Origin: JBBQSU01 sp038234815
Lineage (GTDB): Bacteria > Planctomycetota > Phycisphaerae > Tepidisphaerales > Tepidisphaeraceae
Assembly: GCA_038234815.1 (NCBI GenBank)
Contig: JBBQSU010000006.1
Coordinates: forward strand, 1-53,982
Length of the DNA: 53,982 nucleotides
Direction: 5' to 3'
Shown piece by piece: positions 1-9,044 of this stretch (position 1 is the stretch's first letter; each line of letters starts with the position of its first letter). Under the pieces are notes generated by a model, which was given only the letters and a program-made list of their open reading frames with translations, was not told where the DNA came from and ran no database searches. The position numbers and the translations under genes are program-made.

Positions 1-731
1 GAGAGCGCGCCGAGCGCATTTTGCAGTACCAGTTTCAAAACCCCAAACTTCTGCTCGAATCGCTGACACACGCTTCCATCGCCGACAACCGCCTGGACAG
101 CAACGAGCGAATGGAATTCCTCGGCGACGCCGTACTTGATCTGATCGTCTGCGAGGCCCTATATCGCAAGTTCCCGGCAAACCAGGAAGGGGAACTGACG
201 AAGGTGAAGTCGGCAGTGGTATCACGTCGAACCTGTGCCGAAGTTTCAAACGAAACCGGCTTGACCGACCTGTTGATTATCGGCAAGGGCATCGCCAACC
301 GCGAGGTGATGCCAAGCAGCCTGGCCGCAGCGGTGTATGAATCGATCGTCGCTGCGGTTTATCTCGACGGGGGGTTTGAAGTCGTCAAGCAATATGTCCT
401 GCGCACCATGCAACCCAAAATCGACCTGATTTCCTCCAACTCTCACCAGGAAAATTTCAAGGCTGTCTTGCAGCAACATGCCCAGAAGATGCTGGGCGCG
501 ACCCCGCTTTACGAACTGCTCGACGAGAAAGGCCCCGATCACAGCAAGTGTTTTGAGGTGTGCGTCACGGTGGACGGCCGGCGGTTTACCAGCGCCTGGG
601 GGCCGAACAAGAAAATGGCCGAGCAAAAGGCAGCCCTGCTGGCTTTGGAAGAATTGGGCGTTATGGATGCCCGCGAGGTGGACGCGGCCTTTGAAACCGT
701 CGTTACTGAAGGCGCGCCGCAGGAGAAGTAG
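1..731 (+). CDS. rnc: Ribonuclease III (5' end cut by window edge)
   Basis: Endoribonuclease that cleaves double-stranded RNA, acting in rRNA processing and mRNA turnover. The reading frame is open from the first bases (ERAERILQYQF...), so the TTG at 21 is most likely an internal Leu codon and the true start lies upstream of the window. The RNase III signature NERMEFLGDAVL, with its catalytic Glu and Asp, is intact, as is the second acidic cluster (AAAVYESIVAAVYLDGG). A C-terminal double-stranded RNA-binding domain follows (NFKAVLQQHAQ to the Ala-rich helix AEQKAALLALEELG). The gene ends with TAG and its last 29 bases overlap the convergent glycosyltransferase gene. In many bacteria rnc follows acpP-fabF; that part is outside the window. 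Confidence 0.96.
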   Translation, partial: ERAERILQYQFQNPKLLLESLTHASIADNRLDSNERMEFLGDAVLDLIVCEALYRKFPANQEGELTKVKSAVVSRRTCAEVSNETGLTDLLIIGKGIANREVMPSSLAAAVYESIVAAVYLDGGFEVVKQYVLRTMQPKIDLISSNSHQENFKAVLQQHAQKMLGATPLYELLDEKGPDHSKCFEVCVTVDGRRFTSAWGPNKKMAEQKAALLALEELGVMDAREVDAAFETVVTEGAPQEK

Positions 732-1995
732 CTTCACCGGCGGGGATGGGTCGATCGGTCGACTCAGGCCGCACCGGCATCACCCTTCCAGCCAGCGCAT
801 TGCTGAGTACGTCACACAGCCAGGCGGCCTCGCGGTTGATGTCGAATTCGGCTGCGACTTTGCTTCGACCGGCCCTGCCGAGACGGACGCGCAAATCCGG
901 GTCGTCCAGCAGCTTGCCGATTGCTGCAGCAAAAGATTCCGCATCACCGGGGCTGGTCAACAGCCCACTGATGCCATCTTCCACCAGTTCTGGTATCCCC
1001 GCGATCCGGGTCGTCACCACCGGCACGCCGGCGGCCATGGCTTCCATCAATACGACCGGGACCCCTTCGGCGAAACTGGGCAGGACAAACACGTCGGTTT
1101 CCTGAAGATGCGTTCGCACCTGCAGCTGTGATTGATACCCGGCGAATCGAACGTGGGCAGAGAGATTCAACCTCAGCACCATTGCTTCCAGGCGCGTGCG
1201 GTCCGGGCCGTCGCCGGCGATGGTGAGAACGAGATTCGGGCGATCTTTCCTTAGCTTGGCCAAGGCTTCAAGGAGGATCGGCACGCCCTTGACGGCGGTC
1301 AACCGGCCCACGAACAGCAGCCGATGTCCCGGACCGGCGTGGGTTACGGCTGGAAACTGCGCCGGATCAACCCCGCAATGCACGATGTGCAGGCGAGGCC
1401 ATTTTTCCTGCGGGCCGAAGATCATGCCTTGGCTTCGGCAAAAATGGCTGATGCAGCAGACAAAGAGCGCTCGCTTGATCTTTTCATCCAGGCGCCAGTA
1501 ATGCGGTTCGAAAAATTCGTTCGGCCCGTGCATGGTGAACGAAAAAGTGAAGTCGCCCATTTCCGCAGCCAGCATGGCCGCCGAGCAGCTTGAATTGGAG
1601 AAATGGTTGTGCAGATGAGTCAGATTGCTGGACTGCAATCGACTGGCAATGACCGCGGCCTCGACAAAATAGAACAACTGCCAAACCAGGGCCTTGAGTC
1701 CCGCCGGGCGAATGCTCAACGCCGTCCAGAGCGATCTGCAATATCGCGCCGGCGAACTGGCGATCATCGCCAGGTGGCACTTGATGATGTTGAGCAGGCC
1801 GGCTTCGAGGACGAAAAATGTTCGATCCAACTCAGCTTGCGTCTCGGGACCGACATTTTCCTTAGCCTGCGGTCTGCGGATGGAGAGCGTTTCCACATGC
1901 ACGCCGCGCTGCCGAAGCGCCGCGACCTCGCGCTGAATGAAGGTGTCGGTGGCCCGCGGATACTGGCCCGTCATGTAGGCGATTCGGATGCTCAC
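703..1995 (-). CDS. Family-4 glycosyltransferase, WcaL-like
   Basis: Retaining GT-B glycosyltransferase of 430 residues, probably acting in exopolysaccharide or lipopolysaccharide assembly on the cytoplasmic side of the membrane. The N-terminus (RIAYMTGQYPRATDTFIQRE) is typical of WcaL-type colanic-acid transferases. The C-terminal half has the nucleotide-sugar domain: FVGRLTAVKGVPILLEAL, IAGDGPDR, and the EX7E motif within FAEGVPVVLMEAMAAGVPVV. The start is GTG at 1995; no better upstream start is visible. The 3' end overlaps rnc convergently. Acceptor and donor cannot be read from the sequence, and no polysaccharide cluster surrounds it, so the substrate is unknown. Confidence 0.9.
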   Translation of the reverse strand: MSIRIAYMTGQYPRATDTFIQREVAALRQRGVHVETLSIRRPQAKENVGPETQAELDRTFFVLEAGLLNIIKCHLAMIASSPARYCRSLWTALSIRPAGLKALVWQLFYFVEAAVIASRLQSSNLTHLHNHFSNSSCSAAMLAAEMGDFTFSFTMHGPNEFFEPHYWRLDEKIKRALFVCCISHFCRSQGMIFGPQEKWPRLHIVHCGVDPAQFPAVTHAGPGHRLLFVGRLTAVKGVPILLEALAKLRKDRPNLVLTIAGDGPDRTRLEAMVLRLNLSAHVRFAGYQSQLQVRTHLQETDVFVLPSFAEGVPVVLMEAMAAGVPVVTTRIAGIPELVEDGISGLLTSPGDAESFAAAIGKLLDDPDLRVRLGRAGRSKVAAEFDINREAAWLCDVLSNALAGRVMPVRPESTDRPIPAGEATSPAARLQ

Positions 1996-2029
1996 GTGAG
2001 TAGCTTATCGTCAGGCCGAGGCGTCGTCA

Positions 2030-3340
2030 TTACGCGGCCTTGATCGGCGAGTAGACGCGCACGCAATTGCGGTCGCTGTTTTTGGCGTCATACAAAGCCT
2101 GGTCGGCGGCGCTGAGAAGGGTGGCCAGGTTCAGGACGTTGTTAGCAGCGCTGCGTTCGGCCAGGCCGACGCTGAGCGTGGGTTGATGTTCGAGATGGGC
2201 GATGGCGCTGGTGAAATCCACCGCCGCGAAGGCGCTGCGCAGCTTCTGTACCACCTGCTGGGCCTGTGCCACCGTGGTTTGCGGCAAGGCAATGACGAAT
2301 TCATCCCCGCCATAACGGAACGCCAGGTCGGTCTTGCGAAGGGTGATGCGCACGCAGTCGGCGAACGACTTGAGCATATAATCGCCGGCGGCATGGCCGT
2401 GGGCGTCGTTGATCTGCTTGAACTTGTCCATATCGATCATCACCACCGAAAGGGCGTGACTGTGCCGCTCGGCCAAAGCAACCTCTCGTTGCATCAATTG
2501 ATCGAGGGACCGGCGGTTGAAAAGACCCGTCAGGCCATCGGTCATGCTTTGCGTCTCGGCCTCGGCCAGGAGATGTAAAGAAATTAGAGACGAATGGGCG
2601 GTATTGACGTAAGTCTGGGCCAGTTGCATCGCGTCGTCGGACCAAGCCTGGCTGGGCGAAAGCAACATGTGTACCAGCACCTGGAACTGTCGGCCGATGT
2701 TGAAGGGAATGCAGTAAGCCGGGTGCGACGCGTCAAACCGTATGTGCTGGTCGAGGGCGCAGCGGACGGGAGACTCGGGCTTGAATAGTCGGGGCAAACT
2801 CTGCCGTAGGCACGGACAAAGCGCTGCCTCCAGCTCGCTGAGCGGGCGGTCCGGGCGCATCAGGTCTGCGGGGAATGCCAGCTTAAGCTGCGTCGCCGGA
2901 ATAGCATCGAGATCGCGTGAGAGAATGACCAAGCCGGCAAGTTTTAGTTCCGATTGGAGGAAATGAGCCAGCGTGGCAAAAATCTGATCGGGTTTACCCG
3001 CACCCTGAATCGTCTGGGAAAATTCGAGCAGGCGATCGACCGTCGCGGTCCGGCTGGCCAGCACGCGCTTGGAATCGTCGTGAGCGAACCGCTCGTTGCG
3101 GAGCTGTTCAAGCGGAATCAGGATTCGTCGAACCCAGGCATCGAGCAGCAGCACGACCAGGAGGCTGACGGCCAACACCGAGCCGACGAGGGTGACGCGG
3201 AGCAATCCCGCGCTAGGGTCGTTGGCCGCAGCAAAGTAGGAGACGATCGAAAGGACCAGCGCGGCGGTGACGGCGACAGTCACCGTGGAGAGCGCCAGCA
3301 TTTGCAGCCGGAGGGTTGGATTATAGAGCCAGCGACGCAC
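2030..3340 (-). CDS. Membrane diguanylate cyclase (GGDEF)
   Basis: Predicted c-di-GMP synthase of 436 residues. Two N-terminal transmembrane segments (about residues 12-36 and 44-68) anchor the protein. A central region (about 100-265), starting at LLEFSQTIQGAGKPDQIFAT, looks like a GAF-type sensor. The C-terminal GGDEF domain has an intact active site, RYGGDEFVIALP, with GGDEF at residues 344-348. An RxxD inhibitory site (RKTD, 335-338) lies exactly five residues upstream, so product feedback inhibition is expected. No EAL domain is present. The gene is divergent from the sigma-54 activator at 3522, with 181 bp between the two starts. The stimulus is unknown. Confidence 0.93.
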   Translation of the reverse strand: MRRWLYNPTLRLQMLALSTVTVAVTAALVLSIVSYFAAANDPSAGLLRVTLVGSVLAVSLLVVLLLDAWVRRILIPLEQLRNERFAHDDSKRVLASRTATVDRLLEFSQTIQGAGKPDQIFATLAHFLQSELKLAGLVILSRDLDAIPATQLKLAFPADLMRPDRPLSELEAALCPCLRQSLPRLFKPESPVRCALDQHIRFDASHPAYCIPFNIGRQFQVLVHMLLSPSQAWSDDAMQLAQTYVNTAHSSLISLHLLAEAETQSMTDGLTGLFNRRSLDQLMQREVALAERHSHALSVVMIDMDKFKQINDAHGHAAGDYMLKSFADCVRITLRKTDLAFRYGGDEFVIALPQTTVAQAQQVVQKLRSAFAAVDFTSAIAHLEHQPTLSVGLAERSAANNVLNLATLLSAADQALYDAKNSDRNCVRVYSPIKAA

Positions 3341-3487
3341 GATCGGTCACTTTCCCGGTCGCGCTGCCCAACACCGGGCGGGCAAGCGTCACGACCGCTA
3401 AAGACCTCATCGGCGTTATGCGCATCAAACTACAGTCGGCGGTTGTAAGTTACGATCTCCGCACCGCTTCGGATCAAACGAATTGGT

Positions 3488-3521
3488 TTGCGGGGCAAGC
3501 GTCTCTGCCTATAATATCATC
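3488..3521 (+). promoter_or_regulatory. Candidate sigma-70 promoter giving a leaderless transcript
   Basis: TTGCGG (3488-3493) and a perfect TATAAT (3510-3515) are separated by 16 bp. The predicted start of transcription falls on or within a base or two of the A of the ATG at 3522, and no Shine-Dalgarno sequence is visible. The site overlaps an upstream in-frame TTG at 3483, which argues against that codon as the start. Confidence 0.55.
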
Positions 3522-5153
3522 ATGCCGGATATCACCTCGCCCGCTTCACAGGCACAGAGTTCTCGGGCCGATCAAGAAATAGCCATACTAACAGAGATTA
3601 GTCGTATATTGGCCTCTACGCTCGAATTGCGCGATGCTTTTGGCAAGATCATGCAGGTCATATCCGACAAACTGGGTCTGAACCGCGGGGCATTGGTGTT
3701 GTTGGATGAATCGACCGGGCGGCTGCGCACCGAAGCGGCAATCGGCATGACTCCCGACGATATTGAACGTGGGAAATACGCGCTTGGCGAAGGCGTGACC
3801 GGATCGGTCGTCGCCACGGGGCGCGTGCGTGTTATTCCCAGCCTGCGCGGCGACCCCGACTTTCTCAACAAGACCGGCCGCTTGGCTGCGAATCCACATG
3901 GCGACATCAGCTTTGTCTGCATCCCCATCAAGATTGAAAACCGCACGGCCGGCGCACTGTCGGTGGACAAGCCGGCAAGCGATCTCGTGACATTACAGGC
4001 CGATGCGGCGTTTCTGGGCATCGTGGCGGCATTTCTGGCGCAGGCGATCCAGATCAACCGCATGGTGATGCGACAGAAAGAAGAACTGCTGGAAGAAAAT
4101 GCCCAACTTCGGGCACAGGTGCGCGATCGCTATCGGTTTGAAAATATCATCGGCGACTCGCCGGCGATGCACGACGTCTTCTCTACGGTCGGCCAGGTGG
4201 CCAACAGCCGCGCGACGGTATTGCTGCTGGGTGAGACCGGCACGGGCAAGGAAATGATCGCCAAGGCGATTCATTACAACTCTCCGCGCAAAGACAAGCC
4301 CTTCGTCCGCGTTAATTGTGGCGCACTGACCGGAACCTTGCTGGAATCGGAGCTTTTCGGGCATGTAAAAGGCTCGTTCACCGGCGCGATCCGGGACAAG
4401 ATCGGCCGTTTTGAGGCCGCCGACGCTGGGTCGATCTTTCTCGACGAAATCGGCACGCTTGAACCTCAGTTGCAGGTGAAATTGTTACGCGTGCTTCAAG
4501 AGCGCGAGTTCGAGCGCGTCGGCGACACCCAAACGGTGAAGGCCGATGTGCGCGTTATCGCGGCTACAAATGTCGATCTCCAGGAGGAAGTGGCCAAGAG
4601 CAATTTCCGCGAGGATCTTTTCTATCGCCTGAACGTGGTGACGATTTACCTTCCTCCCCTGCGAAATCGCCGCGAGGACATCCCGCGACTTATCGACTAT
4701 TTCCTCGACAAATACAACGCCATGAACGACCGGCGGCTGCGCCGGATCAGCAGGGACATGCTGAACGTGATGCTGCGTTATCCCTGGCCGGGCAACGTTC
4801 GGGAACTTGAAAATGCGGTGGAACGGGCGGTGGTGCTGAGCAATGGCGAGGATTTTAACGAAGATCTGCTCCCGCTCAGCGTGCGAATGTTTGCGGCCCA
4901 GCGGCGAACCAATCAGTCCAGCGAAACGATAGAAACGCTAACCCGCAAGCTGGCCGATCAGGCCCTGATCGACTACGAAATGCGTGAAGGCGAAATCTAC
5001 GCGCTGGTGATCAATCAGATCGAACATGCCCTCATCGACCGCGCGTTGGCTAAATGCGACGGCGTAAAAACCAAGGCCGCCGACTTCCTGGGTATCAACC
5101 GCAATACGCTGAACAAGAAGGTGAAGGATTTGGGGATTGAGGCGGTGGATTAA
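3522..5153 (+). CDS. Sigma-54-dependent activator with GAF sensor, NifA-type
   Basis: Enhancer-binding protein of 543 residues that would open sigma-54 promoters by ATP hydrolysis. Domains in order: GAF sensor (about 20-175), short coiled linker (about 183-200), AAA+ domain (about 205-430) and a Fis-type helix-turn-helix at the C-terminus (KTKAADFLGINRNTLNKKV). Walker A is GETGTGKE (237-244). The sigma-54 contact loop is GSFTGA (284-289), a variant of the usual GAFTGA. Walker B is SIFLDE (304-309). I chose ATG 3522 rather than TTG 3483 because a TATAAT box lies just upstream of it. The domain order resembles NifA and FhlA, but no nif or hydrogenase structural genes are nearby, so the regulon is unknown. 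The stop codon TAA shares one base with the next gene's ATG. Confidence 0.93.
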   Translation: MPDITSPASQAQSSRADQEIAILTEISRILASTLELRDAFGKIMQVISDKLGLNRGALVLLDESTGRLRTEAAIGMTPDDIERGKYALGEGVTGSVVATGRVRVIPSLRGDPDFLNKTGRLAANPHGDISFVCIPIKIENRTAGALSVDKPASDLVTLQADAAFLGIVAAFLAQAIQINRMVMRQKEELLEENAQLRAQVRDRYRFENIIGDSPAMHDVFSTVGQVANSRATVLLLGETGTGKEMIAKAIHYNSPRKDKPFVRVNCGALTGTLLESELFGHVKGSFTGAIRDKIGRFEAADAGSIFLDEIGTLEPQLQVKLLRVLQEREFERVGDTQTVKADVRVIAATNVDLQEEVAKSNFREDLFYRLNVVTIYLPPLRNRREDIPRLIDYFLDKYNAMNDRRLRRISRDMLNVMLRYPWPGNVRELENAVERAVVLSNGEDFNEDLLPLSVRMFAAQRRTNQSSETIETLTRKLADQALIDYEMREGEIYALVINQIEHALIDRALAKCDGVKTKAADFLGINRNTLNKKVKDLGIEAVD

Positions 5154-5772
5154 TGCCTACGTACGAAGAACAACTTGATGCCGATATGGAATTCGCCTTA
5201 CGGGAGGGCAGCAAGCACTTTGCCGAAGGAAACAAAGTACACCAGACATTGCGGGCCATTACGGGAAAACTGACCGAACTTCAGATTCCTTATGCCGTGT
5301 TGGTGGAATGGCGCTGTATCTGCATGGGTTTCGAAGATTTACCGACGATGTCGATATCCTCGTGACGCGGGAGTCGATCAATCGCATCATCGAGAAACTT
5401 GTGAGGCTGGGGTATGTGCAGCCGGCGGGCACAATCACCAAGCTGCGCGACACCGCAGCGGACGTGAGAATCGAGTTCCTGATTTCGGGGCAATACCCCG
5501 GGGAGGGCAAGCCCAAGCCCGTGGCTTTTCCTGAGCCGTCGGCTGCCAGTATCCATCGCGGTGGCATCCGTCTGCTGAACTTGCCGACAATTATCGAGTT
5601 GAAGCTGGCATCGGGGTTGTCGGCGGCGCATCGACTTAAAGACCTTGCGGATGTGCAGGAACTCATTCGCGTTCTGAAATTGTCAAAGGACCCGGGCGAA
5701 TCACTGGATGCGTCGGTGCGCGACAAACACGCCGAGCTTTCGTATGCGGTGGACCAGGCCCCACGCGAATAG
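5153..5772 (+). pseudogene. Nucleotidyltransferase (AbiEii/MNT-like), frameshifted
   Basis: Two adjacent frames together give one protein of about 205 residues. The first (from ATG 5153) ends in the run LTELQIPYAVL. The second resumes at about 5302 with GGMALYLHGFRRFTDDVDIL, a nucleotidyltransferase core with its GG and DxD motifs. The expected join PYAV-VGGMALYLHG is restored by one extra G near 5299, so a single-base deletion explains the break. The family includes AbiEii-type toxins and related solitary nucleotidyltransferases; no antitoxin partner is visible. The ATG overlaps the stop of the sigma-54 activator, suggesting co-transcription. Either a real frameshift mutation or a sequence error; the rest of the frame looks well maintained. 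Confidence 0.8.
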
Positions 5773-5797
5773 TCATTGTTATTATCACGGACGATTT

Positions 5798-8350
5798 CTA
5801 CGCCGTCATTCCACTATCCCTGTCCACCTGCTGTTGCGCCTTGAGTGCTTCCCATTCTTCCACCGTCAGCATCGCCTCGCGGGCTTGCGAGCCTTTGTAA
5901 TCTCCGACGATTCCCGCTTGCGCCATCGCTTCGATTAACCGGCTGGCGCGGCTGTAGCCGATTGTCAGGCGCCGCTGAAGAAGGCTGACGCTGCCCCGCT
6001 TGGTCTCCAGCACCACGCGCACGGCATCGTCGAACAAATCGTCCTTGGCCGCGTCACTGTCCAGCGCGCCGGTTGTTTTGATTTGCACCAGCTCAGGCTC
6101 ATATTGCGCATCGGCCAGCCCGCGGACCAGTTTCACGCTGTCACGGATTTCCTTATCGTCAATGTACGTTCCCTGGCTACGGATCGGTTTGCTGGCGCCC
6201 GGCGGAAGGAACAGCATGTCGCCCTGTCCTAACAGCAAGTCGGCGCCGTTTTGATCCAATACGATTCGACTGTCCATGCGGCTGGAAACTCGGAACGCGA
6301 TTCGGCTGGGCATGTTCGACTTGATCAGCCCGGTCACCACGTTGGCCTGCGGTCGCTGGGTGGCCAGAATCAGGTGGATGCCCACCGCCCGGCTCTTCTG
6401 CGCCAGGCGGACGATGAAAGCCTCCACTTCCTTTCCGCTGGTCATCATCAAGTCCGCCAGTTCGTCAATAATCAGGACGATGTAAGGCAGATGCTTGGGG
6501 ATTTTCGCTTCCTCTTCCTCTGATCCGGGCTGGAATCGTTCCTTCAATTCGTCCCAGGACATCTTGTTGTAATCCTTGATATTGCGAACCCCCGCTTCGG
6601 CCAGGAATTCGTAACGCTCGTCCATCTTTTCGCAGGCCCAATCCAGCACGCTGGTGGCTTTGGCGCTGTCGTTGATGACCGGACACATCAGGTGCGGCAC
6701 GTCTCGGAACGGCGCCATTTCCACCACCTTCGGATCGACCAGGATCAGCTTCACCACGTCTGGCCGCTGCAGGTACATGATGCTCATGATGATCGTGTTG
6801 ATGCACACCGATTTTCCCGAACCTGTCGTGCCGGCGATCAGGCAGTGGGGCATCGCGGTCAGATCGGTAATCAGCGGCTCGCCGCTGGCGTCTTTCCCCA
6901 GGAAGAGGGGGATCGCCTGCTTGTGCATGGCCTCGGGAGCCAGTTGAAGCAGCTCCTTCAGTCGCACCTTCTCCTTTTGCGCATTGGGCACCTCAATACC
7001 GACGGTGTTTTTCCCGGGTACCGGCGCGACAATGCGCACGCTCGTCGCGGACAACGCGCGGGCAATGTCGTTGCTTAGTGAAGTGATTGCGCTGACCTTG
7101 ATCCCCGGCGCAAGGCTCAACTCGTACATCGTAATCACAGGCCCGGTATCGATTTCCACCACGTGCGCATCGATGCTGAACTCCATCAGCGCCTGTTCGA
7201 GCACTGCGGCCTTTTCACGCACGAATTTTTCCTGGCTCTCCGCATAGCCATGCTCGGCCTCGGCCAGACACGACCAATCGGGGAGGTGGTATTCGCCAAG
7301 TTCCTTTGGCGGAGGCGTCGGGGGACTTACCTGTCGCGGTTTTAGCGTGTTCGGCAGCTTGACGATGATGTCGTTTCGGGCAACCGACGTCGGTGGCTCG
7401 CCTGGCGCTTTTGCGCTCGCGGACGCGGCACCGCCAACCGCGCCGGTGTCTGAAGCCCCAGACGCTGCAGGCAGGCCATTGACCACCGCCCGTGCTTGCA
7501 ACGTCGGCTCGATCGCGGGAATCACCGCCGCCTCGCTCGGCCCCGGATCATCGGCAGCGTGGTGGGCCGCATCGTCGGCATAGGTCAGTTCGATCGGCTC
7601 GGGAGTCGGCTCTGCGGCTTTTTTGCGATCGATTTTCAGCAGCACCTGCGGCCGAAGGGGTTCGTCGGAATCGTCAGTTTCGACGAATCGACTCACTCGC
7701 GGGGCCGCTGTAGTTAGCTTTGTCGGTCGCGGGCCACGATGAAACAGATGCCACGCGGGCAATTTCGGCCACGTCGGCAGATGCGGCATCGAAAGCCGGG
7801 GGGCGCTCTTGCCCGCCTGCGAAAGCGCATTGCCCACCAGTACCGGGGCGCGCAATACCAAGTCATCCGCCGCCAGCAGCAGTCCCACCAGCAGGGTGAC
7901 AGCCAGGATCAAGCGCGTTCCGGCGACGTTGACGTGCTGGCGAAGAAATGCTTCGGCGCCAATGCCGATAATCCCGCCGTTGCCTTCAGGAAATCCCGTT
8001 CCAGTGCCCGAAAAAAAGTGATGAACCAACGTCGCAAAGGCCACCGACAGCAGAAATAAGCCGATCAGGCGCATCCAAACATCGGAAATTTTCGCTTGAA
8101 ACAGGAAGACGACGACACACACACCACCGAAAAAGAGCAAAGGGAATACGCCTTGGCCAAGAGTAAAGTAAAGCTGATAAGCAATATACGCACCGACCGG
8201 ACCGCAGAGGTTCTGCATCGCAGGATACGGATAAACCGCATGACTGGGCCAGTCCGTCGCTTGGAAACTGCCAAGTGACAAGAGCAGAAACACCCAGACG
8301 CCCATCGCCAGGCAACCAATAATCCATCGCCAAAGTATTGAACGATCCAT
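5798..8350 (-). CDS. ftsK: DNA translocase FtsK/SpoIIIE
   Basis: Hexameric ATP-driven DNA pump at the division septum that clears and aligns chromosome termini, 850 residues. The N-terminal membrane part (about residues 1-170) contains four or five hydrophobic segments. A Pro/Ala-rich variable linker follows (about 185-345). The motor holds Walker A GTTGSGKS (507-514), the LVDPKVVEM strand and the Walker B run YIVLIIDELADLMM. The C-terminal gamma winged-helix domain (GSVSLLQRRLTIGYSRASRL, then GSQAREAML) binds orienting sequences. Length and order match typical FtsK proteins. It is followed 25 bp downstream by the convergent nucleotidyltransferase. Confidence 0.97.
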   Translation of the reverse strand: MDRSILWRWIIGCLAMGVWVFLLLSLGSFQATDWPSHAVYPYPAMQNLCGPVGAYIAYQLYFTLGQGVFPLLFFGGVCVVVFLFQAKISDVWMRLIGLFLLSVAFATLVHHFFSGTGTGFPEGNGGIIGIGAEAFLRQHVNVAGTRLILAVTLLVGLLLAADDLVLRAPVLVGNALSQAGKSAPRLSMPHLPTWPKLPAWHLFHRGPRPTKLTTAAPRVSRFVETDDSDEPLRPQVLLKIDRKKAAEPTPEPIELTYADDAAHHAADDPGPSEAAVIPAIEPTLQARAVVNGLPAASGASDTGAVGGAASASAKAPGEPPTSVARNDIIVKLPNTLKPRQVSPPTPPPKELGEYHLPDWSCLAEAEHGYAESQEKFVREKAAVLEQALMEFSIDAHVVEIDTGPVITMYELSLAPGIKVSAITSLSNDIARALSATSVRIVAPVPGKNTVGIEVPNAQKEKVRLKELLQLAPEAMHKQAIPLFLGKDASGEPLITDLTAMPHCLIAGTTGSGKSVCINTIIMSIMYLQRPDVVKLILVDPKVVEMAPFRDVPHLMCPVINDSAKATSVLDWACEKMDERYEFLAEAGVRNIKDYNKMSWDELKERFQPGSEEEEAKIPKHLPYIVLIIDELADLMMTSGKEVEAFIVRLAQKSRAVGIHLILATQRPQANVVTGLIKSNMPSRIAFRVSSRMDSRIVLDQNGADLLLGQGDMLFLPPGASKPIRSQGTYIDDKEIRDSVKLVRGLADAQYEPELVQIKTTGALDSDAAKDDLFDDAVRVVLETKRGSVSLLQRRLTIGYSRASRLIEAMAQAGIVGDYKGSQAREAMLTVEEWEALKAQQQVDRDSGMTA

Positions 8351-8453
8351 GTTTCAGTTAGGCAAAAAGATCACGAGTCCGCGACGAATTCCAAAGCCGA
8401 GAAATCCGGCGCACGTCGTCGCGTGAGTGATTTTTTCTGCCTGCGTCCTTTTT

Positions 8454-8915
8454 CTATTGCCCCGTATGTCCGAACCCGCCGGCCCCGCGGGTGGTGGCAT
8501 CCAGTTCATCCACCTCCGCAAGTTCCACTGCCGGAACGGGCAAAATCAGCATCTGCGCGATCCGCATCCCTCGTTCGACCGTAAACGCCGCAGACCCATG
8601 ATTGATCAGCGGAACGTGTACTTCTCCGCGGTAGTCCGCGTCGATTGTCCCGGGTGAATTCACCAGCGTCACGCCGAATTTGCTCGCCAGCCCGCTGCGC
8701 GGTCGCACCTGGGCTTCAAATCCCACCGGCACGGCCATGGCAAACCCGCAGGGGATTAGCGCAATCTGCCCACGCTCAAGCGTGACCGGCTCTTTCACCG
8801 CAGCATGAATGTCGAACCCGGCAGCGTGCTCCGTCATCTTTATCGGCAACGGCACGCCTTCTCCGCCAGCCAGACGCTTGATCCGAATGGTTATCGGACG
8901 ATCGAAATCGCTCAT
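8454..8915 (-). CDS. dut: dUTP diphosphatase
   Basis: Trimeric dUTPase of 153 residues, hydrolysing dUTP to dUMP and pyrophosphate. This keeps uracil out of DNA and supplies dUMP for dTMP synthesis. All five family motifs are recognisable: EHAAGFDIHA, RSGLASKFG, NSPGTIDADYRGE, ERGMRIAQML and the C-terminal RGAGGFGHTG, which closes over the active site and has His where Ser is common. The length is normal. It lies about 100 bp upstream of ftsK on the same strand. Confidence 0.96.
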   Translation of the reverse strand: MSDFDRPITIRIKRLAGGEGVPLPIKMTEHAAGFDIHAAVKEPVTLERGQIALIPCGFAMAVPVGFEAQVRPRSGLASKFGVTLVNSPGTIDADYRGEVHVPLINHGSAAFTVERGMRIAQMLILPVPAVELAEVDELDATTRGAGGFGHTGQ

Positions 8916-9044
8916 GTCGAAGATTGTAGCCAGAACCCAATCCGGTGACAGGCATACTGGCCCCTCTCACGTCGAGCACGCGCGCGGGTTCCCCGTTGCG
9001 GATAAGCTCCCGCGGAAATACGCCGCACCACTTGCTCCGGCGTG

